A stretch of DNA of 64,000 nt, taken from contig NW_025963557.1 of assembly GCF_910591885.1 (NCBI RefSeq), positions 1,922,001-1,986,000 on the forward strand, written 5' to 3'. The DNA comes from Bombus terrestris (taxonomy: Eukaryota; Arthropoda; Insecta; Hymenoptera; Apidae). How positions within the stretch are numbered: the first letter of the stretch is position 1; every line of letters begins with the position of its first letter. The position numbers and the translations under genes were made by a program. Shown one piece after another: positions 1 to 15,749 of the stretch. The notes under the pieces were generated by a model. The model had not been told where the DNA came from. It saw only the letters and a program-made list of their open reading frames with translations, and searched no databases.

Positions 1-186
1 CGTCATGTAGTATTAGGTTACAACGTATGACGTTATGTATTATTACGATATAACGTATGACGTCATGTAGTATTACGTTATAACGTATGACGTTATGTCG
101 TATTACGTTATAACGTATCATGTCATGTAGTATTACGTTATAACGTATGACGTCATGTAGTAATACGATATAACGTATGACGGTAT

Positions 187-786
187 GTAGTATTACGTTA
201 TTCCGTATAACGTTATATCGTGTTACTTTATGAAGTATGACGTTATGTTGTATTACGTTATAACGTATGACGTTATGGAGTATTACGTTATAACGTATGA
301 GGTCATGTGGTATTACATTATTACGAATATCGTAATATTGTGTTACTTTATGACGTACGACGTCATGTAGCATTACTTTATGACGTATGACGTCATGTGG
401 TATTACGTTATTGCGAATAACGTTATATTGTGTTACTTTATTATGTATGACGTCATGTAGTATTACGTTATAACGTATGACGGTATGTAGTATTACGTTA
501 TTCCGTATAACGTTATATAGTGTTACTTTATGAAGTATGACGTTATGTTGTATTACGTTATAACGTATGACGTTATGGAGTATTACGTTATAACGTATGA
601 GGTCATGTGGTATTACATTATTACGAATATCGTAATATTGTGTTACTTTATGACGTACGACGTCATGTAGCATTACTTTATGACGTATGACGTCATGTGG
701 TATTACGTTATTGCGAATAACGTTATATTGTGTTACTTTATGACGTATGACGTCATGTAGTATTACGTTATAACGTATGACGGTAT
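187..786. repeat. 300-bp (10-monomer) HOR in tandem, two units
   Basis: Units 187-486 and 487-786 match with few differences (for example ATATCG versus ATATAG near 515, and TTATTATG versus TTATGACG near 430/740). The same pair recurs at 5,931-6,530, 17,490-18,089 and 23,564-24,163, as expected from the larger duplications. This is the clearest short HOR in the left domain. Confidence 0.88.
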
Positions 787-3516
787 GTAGTATTACGTTA
801 TTCCGTATAACGTTATATCGTGTTACTTTATGACGTGTGACGTCATGTAGTATTACTTTATGACGTATGACGTCATGTAGTATTAGGTTACAACGTATGA
901 CGTTATGTATTATTACGATATAACGTATGACGTTATGTATTATTACGATATAACGTATGACGTTATGTAGTATTACGATATAACGTATGACGTCATGTGG
1001 TGTTACGTAATTGCGAATAACGTTATATTGTGTTACTTTATGACGTATGACGTCATGTAGTATTAGGTTGCAACGTATGACGTTATGTATTATTACGATA
1101 TAACGTATGACGTCATGTAGTTTTGCGTTATAACGTATGACTTTATGTAGTATTACGTTATAACGTATGATGTTATGGAGTATTACGTTATAACGTATGA
1201 CGTCATGTGGTAATACTTTATTACGAATAACGTTATATTGTGTTACTTTATGACGTATGACGTCATGGAGTATTAGGTTACAACGTATGACGTTATGTAT
1301 TATTACGATATAACGTATGACGTTATGCAGTATTAGGTTATAACGTATGACGTCATGTAGTTTTGCGTTATAACGTATGACGTTATGTAGTATTACGATA
1401 TAACGTATGACGTCATGTGGTATTACGTTATTGCGAATAACGTTATATTGTGTCACTTTATGACGTATGACGTCATATAGTATTACGTTTTAACGTATGA
1501 CGGTATGTAGTATTGCGTTATTCCGTATAACGTTATATAGTGTTACATTATAAAGTATGACGTCGTGTAGTATTACGTTATAACGTATGACGTTATGTAT
1601 TATTACGATATAACGTATGACGTTATGCAGTATTAGGTTATAACGTATGACGTCATGTAGTTTTGCGTTATAACGTATGATGTTATGGAGTATTACGTTA
1701 TAACGTATGACGTCATGTGGTAATACTTTATTACGAATAACGTTATATTGTGTTACTTTATGACGTATGACGTCATGTAGTATTAGGTTACGACGTATGA
1801 CGTTATGTATTATTACGATATAACGTATGACGTTATGCAGTATTAGCTTATAACGTATGACGTCATGTAGTTTTGCGTTATAACTTATGACGTTATGTAG
1901 TATTGCGATACAACGTATGACGTCATGTGGTGTTACGTTATTGCGAATAACGTTATATTGTGTTACTTTATGACGTATGACGTCATGTAGTATTACGTTA
2001 TAACGTATGACGGTATGTAGTATTACGTTATTCCGTATAACGTTATATAGTGTTACTTTATGATGTATGACGTTATGTTGTATTACGTTATAGCGTATGA
2101 CGTTATGGAGCATTACGTTAGAACATATGAGGTCATGTGGTATTACATTAGTACGAATATCGTAATATTGTGTTACTTTATGGCGTATGACGTCATGTAG
2201 TATTACTTTGTGACGTATGACGGTATGTAGTATTACGTTATTCCGTATAACGTTATATAGTGTTACGTTATAAAGTATGACGTCGAGTAGTATTACGTTA
2301 TAACGTATGACTTTATGGAGTATTACGTTATAACGTATGACGTCATGTGGTATTATGTTATTACAAATATCGTAATATTGTGTTACTTTATGACGTATGA
2401 CGTCATGTAGTATTACTTTATGACGTATGACGTTATGTTGTATTTGGTTACAACGTATGATGTTATGTATTATTACGATATAACGTATGACGTTATGTAT
2501 TATTACGATATAACGTATGACGTTATGCAGTATTAGCTTATAACGTATGACGTCATGTAGTTTTGCGTTATAACTTATGACGTTATGTAGTATTGCGATA
2601 CAACGTATGACGTCATGTGGTGTTACGTTATTGCGAATAACGTTATATTGTGTTACTTTATGACGTATGACGTCATGTAGTATTACGTTATAACGTATGA
2701 CGGTATGTAGTATTACGTTATTCCGTATAACGTTATATAGTGTTACATTATAAAGTATGACGTCATGTAGTATTAGGTTATAGCGTATGACGTTATGTAT
2801 TATTACGATATAACGTATGACGTTATGCAGTATTAGGTTATAACGTATGATGTCATATACTTTTGCGTTATAACGTATGACGTTATGGAGTATTACGTTA
2901 TAACGTATGACGTGTTGTGGTATTACGTTATTGCGAATAACGTTATATTGTGTTACTTTATAACGTATGACGTCATGTAGTATTACGTTATAACGTATGG
3001 CGTTATGTAGTATTACGATTTCACGTATGACGTCATGTGGTATTACGTTATTGCGAATAACGTTATATTGTGTTACTTTCTGATGTATGACGTCATGTAG
3101 TATTACGTTATAGCGTATGACGTTATGGAGCATTACGTTATAACGTATGAGGTCATGTGGTATTACATTAGTACGAATATCGTAATATTGTGTTACTTTA
3201 TGACGTACGACGTCATGTAGTATTACTTTATGACGTATGACGTCATGTGGTATTACGTTATTGCGAATAACGTTATATTGTGTTACTTTATGACGTATGA
3301 CGTCATGTAGTATTGCGTTATAACGTATGACGGTATGTAGTATTACGTTATTCCGTATAACGTTATATCGTGTTACTTTATGACGTATGACGTCATGTAG
3401 TATTACTTTATGACGTATGACGTCATGTAGTATTAGGTTACAACGTATGACGTTATGTATTATTACGATATAACGTATGACGTCATGTAGTATTACGTTA
3501 TAACGTATGACGTCAT

Positions 3517-3636
3517 GTAATTTTGCTTTATAACGTATGATGTTATGGAGTATTACGTTATAACGTATGACGTCATGTAATTTTGCTTTATAACGTATGA
3601 TGTTATGGAGTATTACGTTATAACGTATGACGTCAT
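3517..3636. repeat. 60-bp dimer duplicated in tandem
   Basis: A two-monomer unit beginning GTAATTTTGCTTTATAACG occurs twice in a row, at 3,517 and 3,577. Equivalent pairs lie near 12,070-12,190, 15,430-15,550 and 20,810-20,940, always about 200-300 bp before a 44-bp junction. The duplicated dimer and the junction therefore travel together. Confidence 0.85.
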
Positions 3637-3786
3637 GTGGTAATACTTTATTACGAATAACGTTATATTGTGTTACTTTATGACGTATGACGTCATGTAG
3701 TATTAGGTTACAACATATGACGTTATGTAGTATTGCGATACAACGTATGACGTCATGTGGTGTTACGTTATTGCGAATAACGTTAT

Positions 3787-3830
3787 ATTGTGTTACTTTA
3801 TGTAGTATGACTTATGTAGTATGACTTGAT
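3787..3830. repeat. 44-bp phase-breaking junction J1
   Basis: Three half-monomers of 15, 14 and 15 bp follow each other (ATTGTGTTACTTTAT, GTAGTATGACTTAT, GTAGTATGACTTGAT). They shift the 30-bp register by +14 and break the minus-strand open frame. The last half has CTTGAT, shared only with J7 at 21,090, and the next monomer carries GTATCACG. Confidence 0.93.
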
Positions 3831-6800
3831 GTAGCATTTCTTTATAATGTATCACGTTATGTAGCATTACGGTATAACGAATAACGTTGTACTGTGTTAC
3901 TTTATAACGTATGACGTTATGTAGTGTTACGTTATAACGTATGACGTCGTGTAGTATTACGTTATAACGTATGACGTTATGTATTATTACGATATAACGT
4001 AATACGTTATGCAGAATTGGGTCATAACGTATGAGGTCATGTAGTTTTGCGTTATAACGTATGACGTTACGTAGTATTACGTTATAACGTATGAGGTCAT
4101 GTGGTATTACGTTATAACGTATGACGTCATGTAGTATTGGGTTACAACGTATGACGTTATGTATTATTACGATATGACGTATGATGTCATGTGGTATTAC
4201 GTTATTACGAATAACGTTATATTGTGTTACTTTATGACGTATGACGTCATGTAGTATTACTTCATGACGTATGACGTCATGTTGTATTAGGTTACAACGT
4301 ATGACGTTATGTATTATTACGATATAACGTATGACGTTATGTATTATTACGATATAACGTATGACGTTATGTATTATTACGATATAACGCATGACGTCAT
4401 GTAGTAATTCGTTCTAACGTATGCCGTCATGTAGTATTACGTTATAACATATGACGTCATGTAGTATTACGATATAACGTACAACGTTATATAGAATTAC
4501 GATATAACGCACAACGTTACGTCGTAATACGTTATAACGTATCATGTCATGTAGTATTACGTTATAACGTATGACGTCATGTAGTATTGGGTTACAACGT
4601 ATGACGTTATGTATTATTACGATATAACGTATGATGTCATGTAGTATTACGTTATAACGTATGCCGTCATGTAGTATTACGTTATAACATATGACGTAAT
4701 GTAGTATTACGATATAACGTACAACGTTATATAGAATTACGATATAACGCACAACGTTATGTCGTATTACGTTATAACGTATCATGTCATGTAGTATTAC
4801 GTTATAACGTATGACGTCATGTAGTATTGGGTTACAACGTATGACGTTATGTATTATTACGATATAACGTATGATGTCATGTGGTATTACGTTATTACGA
4901 ATAACGTTATATTGTGTTACTTTATGACGTATGACGTCATGTAGTATTACTTCATGACGTATGACGTCATGTTGTATTAGGTTACAACGTATGACGTTAT
5001 GTATTATTACGATATAACGTATGACGTTATGTATTATTACGATATAACGTATGACGTTATGTATTAATACGATATAACGTATGACGTCATGTAGTAATTC
5101 GTTCTAACGTATGCCGTCATGTAGTATTACGTTATAACATATGACGTCATGTAGTATTACGATATAACGTACAACGTTATATAGAATTACGATATAACGC
5201 ACAACGTTACGTCGTAATACGTTATAACGTATCATGTCATGTAGTATTACGTTATAACGTATGACGTCATGTAGTATTGGGTTACAACGTATGACGTTAT
5301 GTATTATTACGATATAACGTATGATGTCATGTAGTATTACGTTATAACGTATGCCGTCATGTAGTATTACGTTATAACATATGACGTAATGTAGTATTAC
5401 GATATAACGTACAACGTTATATAGAATTACGATATAACGCAGAACGTTATGTCGTATTACGTTATAACGTATGACGTCATGTAGTTTTGCGTTATAACGT
5501 ATGACGTTATGTAGTATTACGTTATAACGTATGACGTCATGTGTTATTACGTTATTACGAATAACGTTATGTCGTATTACGTTATAACGTATGACGTCAT
5601 GTAGTTTTGCGTTATAACAAATGACGTTATGTAGTATTACGTTATAACGTGTGAGGTCATGTGGTATTACATTATTACGAATATCGTAATATTGTGTTAC
5701 TTTATGACCTACGACGTCATGTAGTATTACTTTATGACGTATGACGTCATGTAGTATTAGGTTACAACGTATGACGTTATGTATTATTACGATATAACGT
5801 ATGACGTCATGTAGTATTACGTTATAACGTATGACGTTATGTCGTATTACGTTATAACGTATCGTGTCATGTAGTTTTACGTTATAACGTATGACGTCAT
5901 GTAGTAATACGATATAACGTATGACGGTATGTAGTATTACGTTATTCCGTATAACGTTATATCGTGTTACTTTATGAAGTATGACGTTATGTTGTATTAC
6001 GTTATAACGTATGACGTTATGGAGTATTACGTTATAACGTATGAGGTCATGTGGTATTACATTATTACGAATATCGTAATATTGTGTTACTTTATGACGT
6101 ACGACGTCATGTAGCATTACTTTATGACGTATGACGTCATGTGGTATTACGTTATTGCGAATAACGTTATATTGTGTTACTTTATTATGTATGACGTCAT
6201 GTAGTATTACGTTATAACGTATGACGGTATGTAGTATTACGTTATTCCGTATAACGTTATATAGTGTTACTTTATGAAGTATGACGTTATGTTGTATTAC
6301 GTTATAACGTATGACGTTATGGAGTATTACGTTATAACGTATGAGGTCATGTGGTATTACATTATTACGAATATCGTAATATTGTGTTACTTTATGACGT
6401 ACGACGTCATGTAGCATTACTTTATGACGTATGACGTCATGTGGTATTACGTTATTGCGAATAACGTTATATTGTGATACTTTATGACGTATGACGTCAT
6501 GTAGTATTACGTTATAACGTATGACGGTATGTAGTATTACGTTATTCCGTATAACGTTATATCGTGTTACTTTATGACGTGTGACGTCATGTAGTATTAC
6601 TTTATGACGTATGACGTCATGTAGTATTAGGTTACAACGTATGACGTTATGTATTATTGCGATATAACGTATGACGTTATGTATTATTACGATATAACGC
6701 ATGACGTTATGTAGTATTACGATATAACGTATGACGTCATGTGGTGTTACGTAATTGCGAATAACGTTATATTGTGTTACTTTATGACGTATGACGTCAT

Positions 6801-8960
6801 GTAGTATTAGGTTGCAACGTATGACGTTATGTATTATTACGATATAACGTATGACGTCATGTAGTTTTGCGTTATAACGTATGACTTTACGTAGTATTAC
6901 GTTATAACGTATGATGTTATGGAGTATTACGTTATAACGTATGACGTCATGTGGTAATACTTTATTACGAATAACGTTATATTGTGTTACTTTATGACGT
7001 ATGACGTCATGGAGTATTAGGTTACAACGTATGACGTTATGTATTATTACGATATAACGTATGACGTTATGCAGTATTAGGTTATAACGTATGACGTCAT
7101 GTAGTTTTGCGTTATAACGTATGACGTTATGTATTATTACGATATAACGTATGACGTCATGTGGTATTACGTTATTGCGAATAACGTTATATTGTGTCAC
7201 TTTATGACGTATGACGTCATATAGTATTACGTTTTAACGTATGACGGTATGTAGTATTGCGTTATTCCGTATAACGTTATATAGTGTTACATTATAAAGT
7301 ATGACGTCGTGTAGTATTACGTTATAACGTATGACGTTATGTATTATTACGATATAACGTATGACGTTATGCAGTATTAGGTTATAACGTATGACGTCAT
7401 GTAGTTTTGCGTTATAACGTATGATGTTATGGAGTATTACGTTATAACGTATGACGTCATGTGGTAATACTTTATTACGAATAACGTTATATTGTGTTAC
7501 TTTATGACGTATGACGTCATGTAGTATTAGGTTACGACGTATGACGTTATGTATTATTACGATATAACGTATGACGTTATGCAGTATTAGCTTATAACGT
7601 ATGACGTCATGTAGTTTTGCGTTATAACTTATGACGTTATGTAGTATTGCGATACAACGTATGACGTCATGTGGTGTTACGTTATTGCGAATAACGTTAT
7701 ATTGTGTTACTTTATGACGTATGACGTCATGTAGTATTACGTTATAACGTATGACGGTATGTAGTATTACGTTATTCCGTATAACGTTATATAGTGTTAC
7801 TTTATGATGTATGACGTTATGTTGTATTACGTTATAGCGTATGACGTTATGGAGCATTACGTTAGAACATATGAGGTCATGTGGTATTACATTAGTACGA
7901 ATATCGTAATATTGTGTTACTTTATGGCGTATGACGTCATGTAGTATTACTTTGTGACGTATGACGGTATGTAGTATTACGTTATTCCGTATAACGTTAT
8001 ATAGTGTTACGTTATAAAGTATGACGTCGAGTAGTATTACGTTATAACGTAGGACGTTATGTATTATTACGATACAACGTATGACGTCATGTGGTGTTAC
8101 GTTACTGCGAATAACGTTATATTGTGTTACTTTATGACGTATGACGTCATGTAGTATTACGTTATAACGTATGACGGTATGTAGTATTACGTTATTCCGT
8201 ATAACGTTATACAGTGTTACTTTATGAAGTATGACATTATGTTGTATTACTTTATAACGTATGACGTTATGGAGTATTACGTTATAACGTGTGAGGTCAT
8301 GTGGTATTACATTATTACGAATATCGTAATATTGAGTTACTTTATGACGTACGACGTCATGTAGTATTACTTTATGACGTATGACGTCATGTAGTATTAG
8401 GTTACAACGTATGACGTTATGTATTATTACGATATAACGTATGACGTTATGTATTATTACGATATAACCTATGAAGTTATGTATTATTACGATATAACGT
8501 ATGACGTCATGTAGTATTACGTTATAACGTATGCCGTCATGTAGCATTACGTTATAACATATGACGTCATGTAGTATTACGATATAACGTACAACGTTAT
8601 ATAGAATTACGATATAACGCACAACGTTATGTCGTATTACGTTATAACGTATCATGTCATGTAGCATTACGTTATAACGTATGACTTTATGGAGTATTAC
8701 GTTATAACGTATGATGTCATGTGGTATTACGTTATTGCGAATAACGTTATATACTGTTACTTTATGAAGTATGACGTTATGTTGTATTACGTTATAGCGT
8801 ATGACGTTATGGAGCATTACGTTATAACGTATGACATCATGTGGTATTACATTAGTACGAATATCGTAATATTGTGTTATTTTATGACGTACGACGTCAT
8901 GTAGTATTACTTTATTACGTATGACGTCATGTGGTATTACGTTATTACGAATAACGTTAT

Positions 8961-9004
8961 ATTGTGTTACTTTATGTAGTATGACTTATGTAGTATGACG
9001 TGAT
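8961..9004. repeat. 44-bp phase-breaking junction J2
   Basis: The 15+14+15 bp half-monomer structure is the same as at 3,787, with CGTGAT in the last half. It is followed by the private variant GGTATAGCGAATAACG and then by a 1-bp deletion near 9,091 (ACGTATGTAG in place of ACGTTATGTAG). Its counterpart J8 at 26,594 shares both marks. Confidence 0.93.
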
Positions 9005-10323
9005 GTAGCATTTCTTTATAATGTATGACGTTATGTAGCATTACGGTATAGCGAATAACGTTGTACTGTGTTACTTTATAACGTATGACGTATGTAGTGT
9101 TACGTTATAACGTATGACGTCGTGTAGTATTACGTTATAACGTATGACGTTATGTATTATTACGATATAACGTAATACGTTATGCAGAATTGGGTTATAA
9201 CGTATGACGTCATGTAGTTTTGCGTTATAACGTATGACGTTACGTAGTATTACGTTATAACGTATGAGGTCATGTGGTATTACGTTATTACGAATAACGT
9301 TATATTGTGTTACTTTATGACGTATGACGTCATGTAGTATTACTTCATGACGTATGACCTCATGTAGTATTAGGTTACAACGTATGACGTTATGTATTAT
9401 TACGATATAACCTATGAAGTTATGTATTATTACGATATAACGTATGACGTCATGTAGTATTACGTTATAACGTATGCCGTCATGTAGCATTACGTTATAG
9501 CATATGACGTCATGTAGTATTACGATATAACGTACAACGTTATATAGAATTACGATATAACGCACAACGTTATGTCGTATTACGTTATAACGTATCATGT
9601 CATGTAGCATTACGTTATAACGTATGACTTTATGGAGTATTACGTTATAACGTATGATGTCATGTGGTATTATGTTATTACAAATATCGTAATATTGTGT
9701 TACTTTATGACGTATGACGTCATGTAGTATTACTTTATGACGTATGACGTTATGTTGTATTTGGTTACAACGTATGATGTTATGTATTATTACGATATAA
9801 CGTATGACGTGATGTATTATTACGATATAACGTATGACGTTATGCAGTATTAGGTTATAACGTATGACGTCATGTAGTTTTGCGTTATAACGTATGCCGT
9901 CATGTAGCATTACGTTATAACATATGACGTCATGTAGTATTACGATATAACGTACAACGTTATATAGAATTACGATATAACGCACGACGTTATGTCGTAT
10001 TACGTTATAACGTATCATGTCATGTAGCATTACGTTATAACGTATGACTTTATGGAGTATTACGTTATAACGTATGATGTCATGTGGTATTACGTTATTG
10101 CGAATAACGTTATATAGTGTTACTTTATGAAGTATGACGTTATGTTGTATTACGTTATAGCGTATGACGTTATTTAGCATTACGTTATAACGTATGAGGT
10201 CATGTGGTATTACATTAGTACGAATATCGTAATATTGTGTTACTTTATGACGTACGACGTCATGTAGTATTACTTTATGACGTATGACGTCATGTGGTAT
10301 TACGTTATTACGAATAACGTTAT

Positions 10324-10367
10324 ATTGTGTTACTTTATGTAGTATGACTTATGTAGTATGACGTGAT
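10324..10367. repeat. 44-bp phase-breaking junction J3
   Basis: The half-monomer triplet is as at 3,787, with CGTGAT in the last half. The downstream monomer carries ATAACGCTGTACTG, a variant shared with J5 (14,432) and J9 (27,957). The register shift is again +14. Confidence 0.93.
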
Positions 10368-12347
10368 GTAGCATTTCTTTATAATGTATGACGTTATGTA
10401 GCATTACGGTATAACGAATAACGCTGTACTGTGTTACTTTATAACGTATGACGTTATGTAGTGTTACGTTATAACGTATGACGTCGTGTAGTATTACGTT
10501 ATAACGTATGACGTTATGTATTATTACGATATAACGTAATACGTTATGCAGAATTGGGTTATAACGTATGACGTCATGTAGTTTTGCGTTATAACGTATG
10601 ACGTTACGTAGTATTACGTTATAACGTATGATGTTATGGAGTATTACGTTATAACGTATGAGGTCATGTGGTATTACGTTATTACGAATATCGTGATATT
10701 GTGATACTTTATGACGCATGACGTCATGTAGTATTACTTTATGACGTATGACGTCATGTAGTATTAGGTTACAACGTATGACGTTATGTATTATTACGAT
10801 ATAACGTATGACGTCATGTAGTATTACGTTATAACGTATGCCGTCATGTAGCATTACGTTATAACATATGACGTCATGTAGTATTACGATATAACATACA
10901 ACGTTATATAGAATTACGATATAACGCACAACGTTACGTCGTAATACGTTATAACGTATCATGTCATGTAGTATTACGTTATAACGTATGACGTCATGTA
11001 GTATTGGGTTACAACGTATGACGTTATGTATTATTACGATATAACGTATGATGTCATGTAGTATTACGTTATAACGTATGCCGTCATGTAGTATTATGTT
11101 ATAACATATGACGTAATGTAGTATTACAATATAACGTACAACGTTATATAGAATTACAATATAACGCACAACGTTATGTCGTATTACGTTATAACGTATG
11201 ACGTCATGTAGTTTTGCGTTATAACGTATGACGTTATGTAGTATTACGTTATAACGTATGACGTCATGTGTTATTACGTTATTACGAATAACGTTATATT
11301 GTGATACTTTATGACGCATGGCGTCATGTACTATTACTTTATGACGTATGACCTCATGTAGTATTAGGTTACAACGTATGACGTTATGTATTATTACGAT
11401 ATAACGTATGACGTCATGTAGTATTACGTTATAACGTATGCCGTCATGTAGTATTACATTATAACATATGACGTCATGTAGTGTTACGATATAACGTACA
11501 ACGTTATATAGAATTACGATATAACGCACAACGTTATGTCGTATTACGATATAACGTATCATGTCATGTAGCATTACGTTATAACGTATGATGTTATGGA
11601 GTATTACGTTATAACGTATGACGTCATGTGGTAATACTTTATTACGAATAACGTTATATTGTGTTACTTTATGACGTATGACGTCATGGAGTATTAGGTT
11701 ACAACGTATGACGTTATGTATTATTACGATATAACGTATGACGTTATGCAGTATTAGGTTATAACGTATGACGTCATGTAGTTTTGCGTTATAACGTATG
11801 ACGTTATGTAGTATTACGATATAACGTATGACGTCATGTGGTATTACGTTATTGCGAATAACGTTATATTGTGTCACTTTATGACGTATGACGTCATGTA
11901 GTATTACGTCTTAACGTATGACGGTATGTAGTATTGCGTTATTCCGTATAACGTTATATAGTGTTACATTATAAAGTATGACGTCGTGTAGTATTACGTT
12001 ATAACGTATGACGTTATGTATTATTACGATATAACGTATGACGTCATGTAGTATTACGTTATAACGTATGACGTCATGTAATTTTGCTTTATAACGTATG
12101 ATGTTATGGAGTATTACGTTATAACGTATGACGTCATGTAATTTTGCTTTATAACGTATGATGTTATGGAGTATTACGTTATAACGTATGACGTCATGTG
12201 GTAATACTTTATTACGAATAACGTTATATTGTGTTACTTTATGACGTATGACGTCATGTAGTATTAGGTTACAACATATGACGTTATGTAGTATTGCGAT
12301 ACAACGTATGACGTCATGTGGTGTTACGTTATTGCGAATAACGTTAT

Positions 12348-12391
12348 ATTGTGTTACTTTATGTAGTATGACTTATGTAGTATGACGTGAT
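12348..12391. repeat. 44-bp phase-breaking junction J4
   Basis: Half-monomer triplet with CGTGAT, followed by GTATCACG and ATAACGTTGTACTG as at J6 (15,706). Register shift +14. Confidence 0.93.
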
Positions 12392-14431
12392 GTAGCATTT
12401 CTTTATAATGTATCACGTTATGTAGCATTACGGTATAACGAATAACGTTGTACTGTGTTACTTTATAACGTATGACGTTATGTAGTGTTACGTTATAACG
12501 TATGACGTCGTGTAGTATTACGTTATAACGTATGACGTTATGTATTATTACGATATAACGTAATACGTTATGCAGAATTGGGTTATAACGTATGAGGTCA
12601 TGTAGTTTTGCGTTATAACTTATGACGTTACGTAGTATTACGTTATAACGTATGAGGTCATGTGGTATTACGTTATTACGAATAACGTTAAATTGTGTTA
12701 CTTTATGACGTATGACGTCATGTAGTATTACTTCATGACGTATGACCTCATGTAGTATTAGGTTACAACGTATGACGTTATGTATTATTACGATATAACC
12801 TATGAAGTTATGTATTATTACGATATAACGTATGACGTCATGTAGTATTACGTTATAACGTATGCCGTCATGTAGCATTACGTTATAACATATGACGTCA
12901 TGTAGTATTACGATATAACGTACAACGTTATATAGAATTACGATATAACGCACAACGTTATGTCGTATTACGTTATAACGTATCATGTCATGTAGTATTA
13001 CGTTATAACGTATGACGTCATGTAGTATTGGGTTACAACGTATGACGTTATGTATTATTACGATATAACGTATGATGTCATGTGGTATTACGTTATTACG
13101 AATAACGTTATATTGTGTTACTTTATGACGTATGACGTCATGTAGTATTACTTCATGACGTATGACGTCATGTTGTATTAGGTTACAACGTATGACGTTA
13201 TGTATTATTACGATATAACGTATGACGTTATGTATTATTACGATATAACGTATGACGTTATGTATTATTACGATATAACGTATGACGTCATGTAGTAATT
13301 CGTTCTAACGTATGCCGTCATGTAGTATTACGGTATAACATATGACGTCATGTAGTATTACGATATAACGTACAACGTTATATAGAATTACGATATAACG
13401 CACAACGTTACGTCGTAATACGTTATAACGTATCATGTCATGTAGTATTACGTTATAACGTATGACGTCATGTAGTATTGGGTTACAACGTATGACGTTA
13501 TGTATTATTACGATATAACGTATGATGTCATGTAGTATTCCGTTATAACGTATGCCGTCATGTAGTATTACGTTATAACATATGACGTAATGTAGTATTA
13601 CGATATAACGTACAACGTTATATAGAATTACGATATAACGCACAACGTTATGTCGTATTACGTTATAACGTATCATGTCATGTAGTATTACGTTATAACG
13701 TATGACGTCATGTAGTATTGGGTTACAACGTATGACGTTATGTATTATTACGATATAACGTATGATGTCATGTGGTATTACGTTATTACGAATAACGTTA
13801 TATTGTGTTACTTTATGACGTATGACGTCATGTAGTATTACTTCATGACGTATGACGTCATGTTGTATTAGGTTACAACGTATGACGTTATGTATTATTA
13901 CGATATAACGTATGACGTTATGTATTATTACGATATAACGTATGACGTTATGTATTATTACGATATAACGTATGACGTCATGTAGTAATTCGTTCTAACG
14001 TATGCCGTCATGTAGTATTACGTTATAACATATGACGTCATGTAGTATTACGATATAACGTACAACGTTATATAGAATTACGATATAACGCACAACGTTA
14101 TGTCGTATTACGTTATAACGTATCATGTCATGTAGCATTACGTTATAACGTATGACTTTATGGAGTATTACGTTATAACGTATGATGTCATGTGGTATTA
14201 CGTTATTGCGAATAACGTTATATAGTGTTACTTTATGAAGTATGACGTTATGTTGTATTACGTTATAGCGTATGACGTTATGGAGCATTACGTTATAACG
14301 TATGAGGTCATGTGGTATTACATTAGTACGAATATCGTAATATTGTGTTACTTTATGACGTACGACGTCATGTAGTATTACTTTATGACGTATGACGTCA
14401 TGTGGTATTACGTTATTACGAATAACGTTAT

Positions 14432-14475
14432 ATTTTGTTACTTTATGTAGTATGACTTATGTAGTATGACGTGAT
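14432..14475. repeat. 44-bp phase-breaking junction J5
   Basis: Half-monomer triplet with a private substitution in its first half (ATTTTGTTAC instead of ATTGTGTTAC). It is followed by ATAACGCTGTACTG as at J3 and J9. Register shift +14. Confidence 0.92.
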
Positions 14476-15705
14476 GTAGCATTTCTTTATAATGTATGAC
14501 GTTATGTAGCATTACGGTATAACGAATAACGCTGTACTGTGTTACTTTATAACGTATGACGTTATGTAGTGTTACGTTATAACGTATGACGTCGTGTAGT
14601 ATTACGTTATAACGTATGACGTTATGTATTATTACGATATAACGTAATACGTTATGCAGAATTGGGTTATAACGTATGACGTCATGTAGTTTTGCGTTAT
14701 AACGTATGACGTTACGTAGTATTACGTTATAACGTATGATGTTATGGAGTATTACGTTATAACGTATGAGGTCATGTGGTATTACGTTATTACGAATATC
14801 GTAATATTGTGATACTTTATGACGCATGACGCCATGTAGTATTACTTTATTACGTATGACGTCATGTAGTATTAGGTTATAGCGTATGACGTTATGTATT
14901 ATTACGATATAACGTATGACGTTATGCAGTATTAGGTTATAACGTATGATGTCATATACTTTTGCGTTATAACGTATGACGTTATGGAGTATTACGTTAT
15001 AACGTATGACGGGTTGTGGTATTACGTTATTGCGAATAACGTTATATTGTGTTACTTTATAACGTATGACGTCATGTAGTATTACGTTATAACGTATGGC
15101 GTTATGTAGTATTACGATTTCACGTATGACGTCATGTGGTATTACGTTATTGCGAATAACGTTATATTGTGTTACTTTCTGATGTATGACGTCATGTAGT
15201 ATTACGTTATAGCGTATGACGTTATGGAGCATTACGTTATAACGTATGAGGTCATGTGGTATTACATTAGTACGAATATCGTAATATTGTGTTACTTTAT
15301 GACGTACGACGTCATGTAGTATTACTTTATGACGTATGACGTCATGTAGTATTAGGTTACAACGTATGACGTTATGTATTATTACGATATAACGTATGAC
15401 GTCATGTAGTATTACGTTATAACGTATGACGTCATGTAATTTTGCTTTATAACGTATGATGTTATGGAGTATTACGTTATAACGTATGACGTCATGTAAT
15501 TTTGCTTTATAACGTATGATGTTATGGAGTATTACGTTATAACGTATGACGTCATGTGGTAATACTTTATTACGAATAACGTTATATTGTGTTACTTTAT
15601 GACGTATGACGTCATGTAGTATTAGGTTACAACATATGACGTTATGTAGTATTGCGATAAAACGTATGACGTCATGTGGTGTTACGTTATTGCGAATAAC
15701 GTTAT

Positions 15706-15749
15706 ATTGTGTTACTTTATGTAGTATGACTTATGTAGTATGACGTGAT
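15706..15749. repeat. 44-bp phase-breaking junction J6
   Basis: Half-monomer triplet with CGTGAT and downstream GTATCACG. Its surroundings resemble J4: duplicated 60-bp dimers upstream and the same order of monomer types downstream. Register shift +14. Confidence 0.93.

Larger units (their letters stand above)
1..10723. repeat. 17.6-kb large HOR, copy 1 (left-truncated by window)
   Basis: This stretch matches 17,304-28,356 almost base for base, at offset 17,303 up to about 4,115 and 17,633 afterwards. The offset change is a 330-bp (11-monomer) length difference. Within it, 1 to about 2.3 kb is also similar to 5,745 onwards (offset 5,744), so the block is itself built of smaller large-units. 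A marker monomer containing GTATTGCGTTATTCCG sits at 1,507, 7,251, 11,928, 18,810 and 24,884, giving large-unit lengths of 5,744, 4,677, 6,882 and 6,074 bp. Confidence 0.93.

Noticed and set aside
4405..4425. Possible CENP-B box in the TTCGTTCTAACG monomer
   Set aside because: The start TTCG fits, but the required CGGG part of the box is absent, here and in the identical monomers at 5,098, 13,290 and elsewhere.
8689..8904. 71-codon plus-strand open frame (and its counterpart at 26,322-26,537)
   Set aside because: It is composed only of satellite monomers read on the other strand, where most monomers have stops. Its presence in both places follows from the 17.6-kb duplication.
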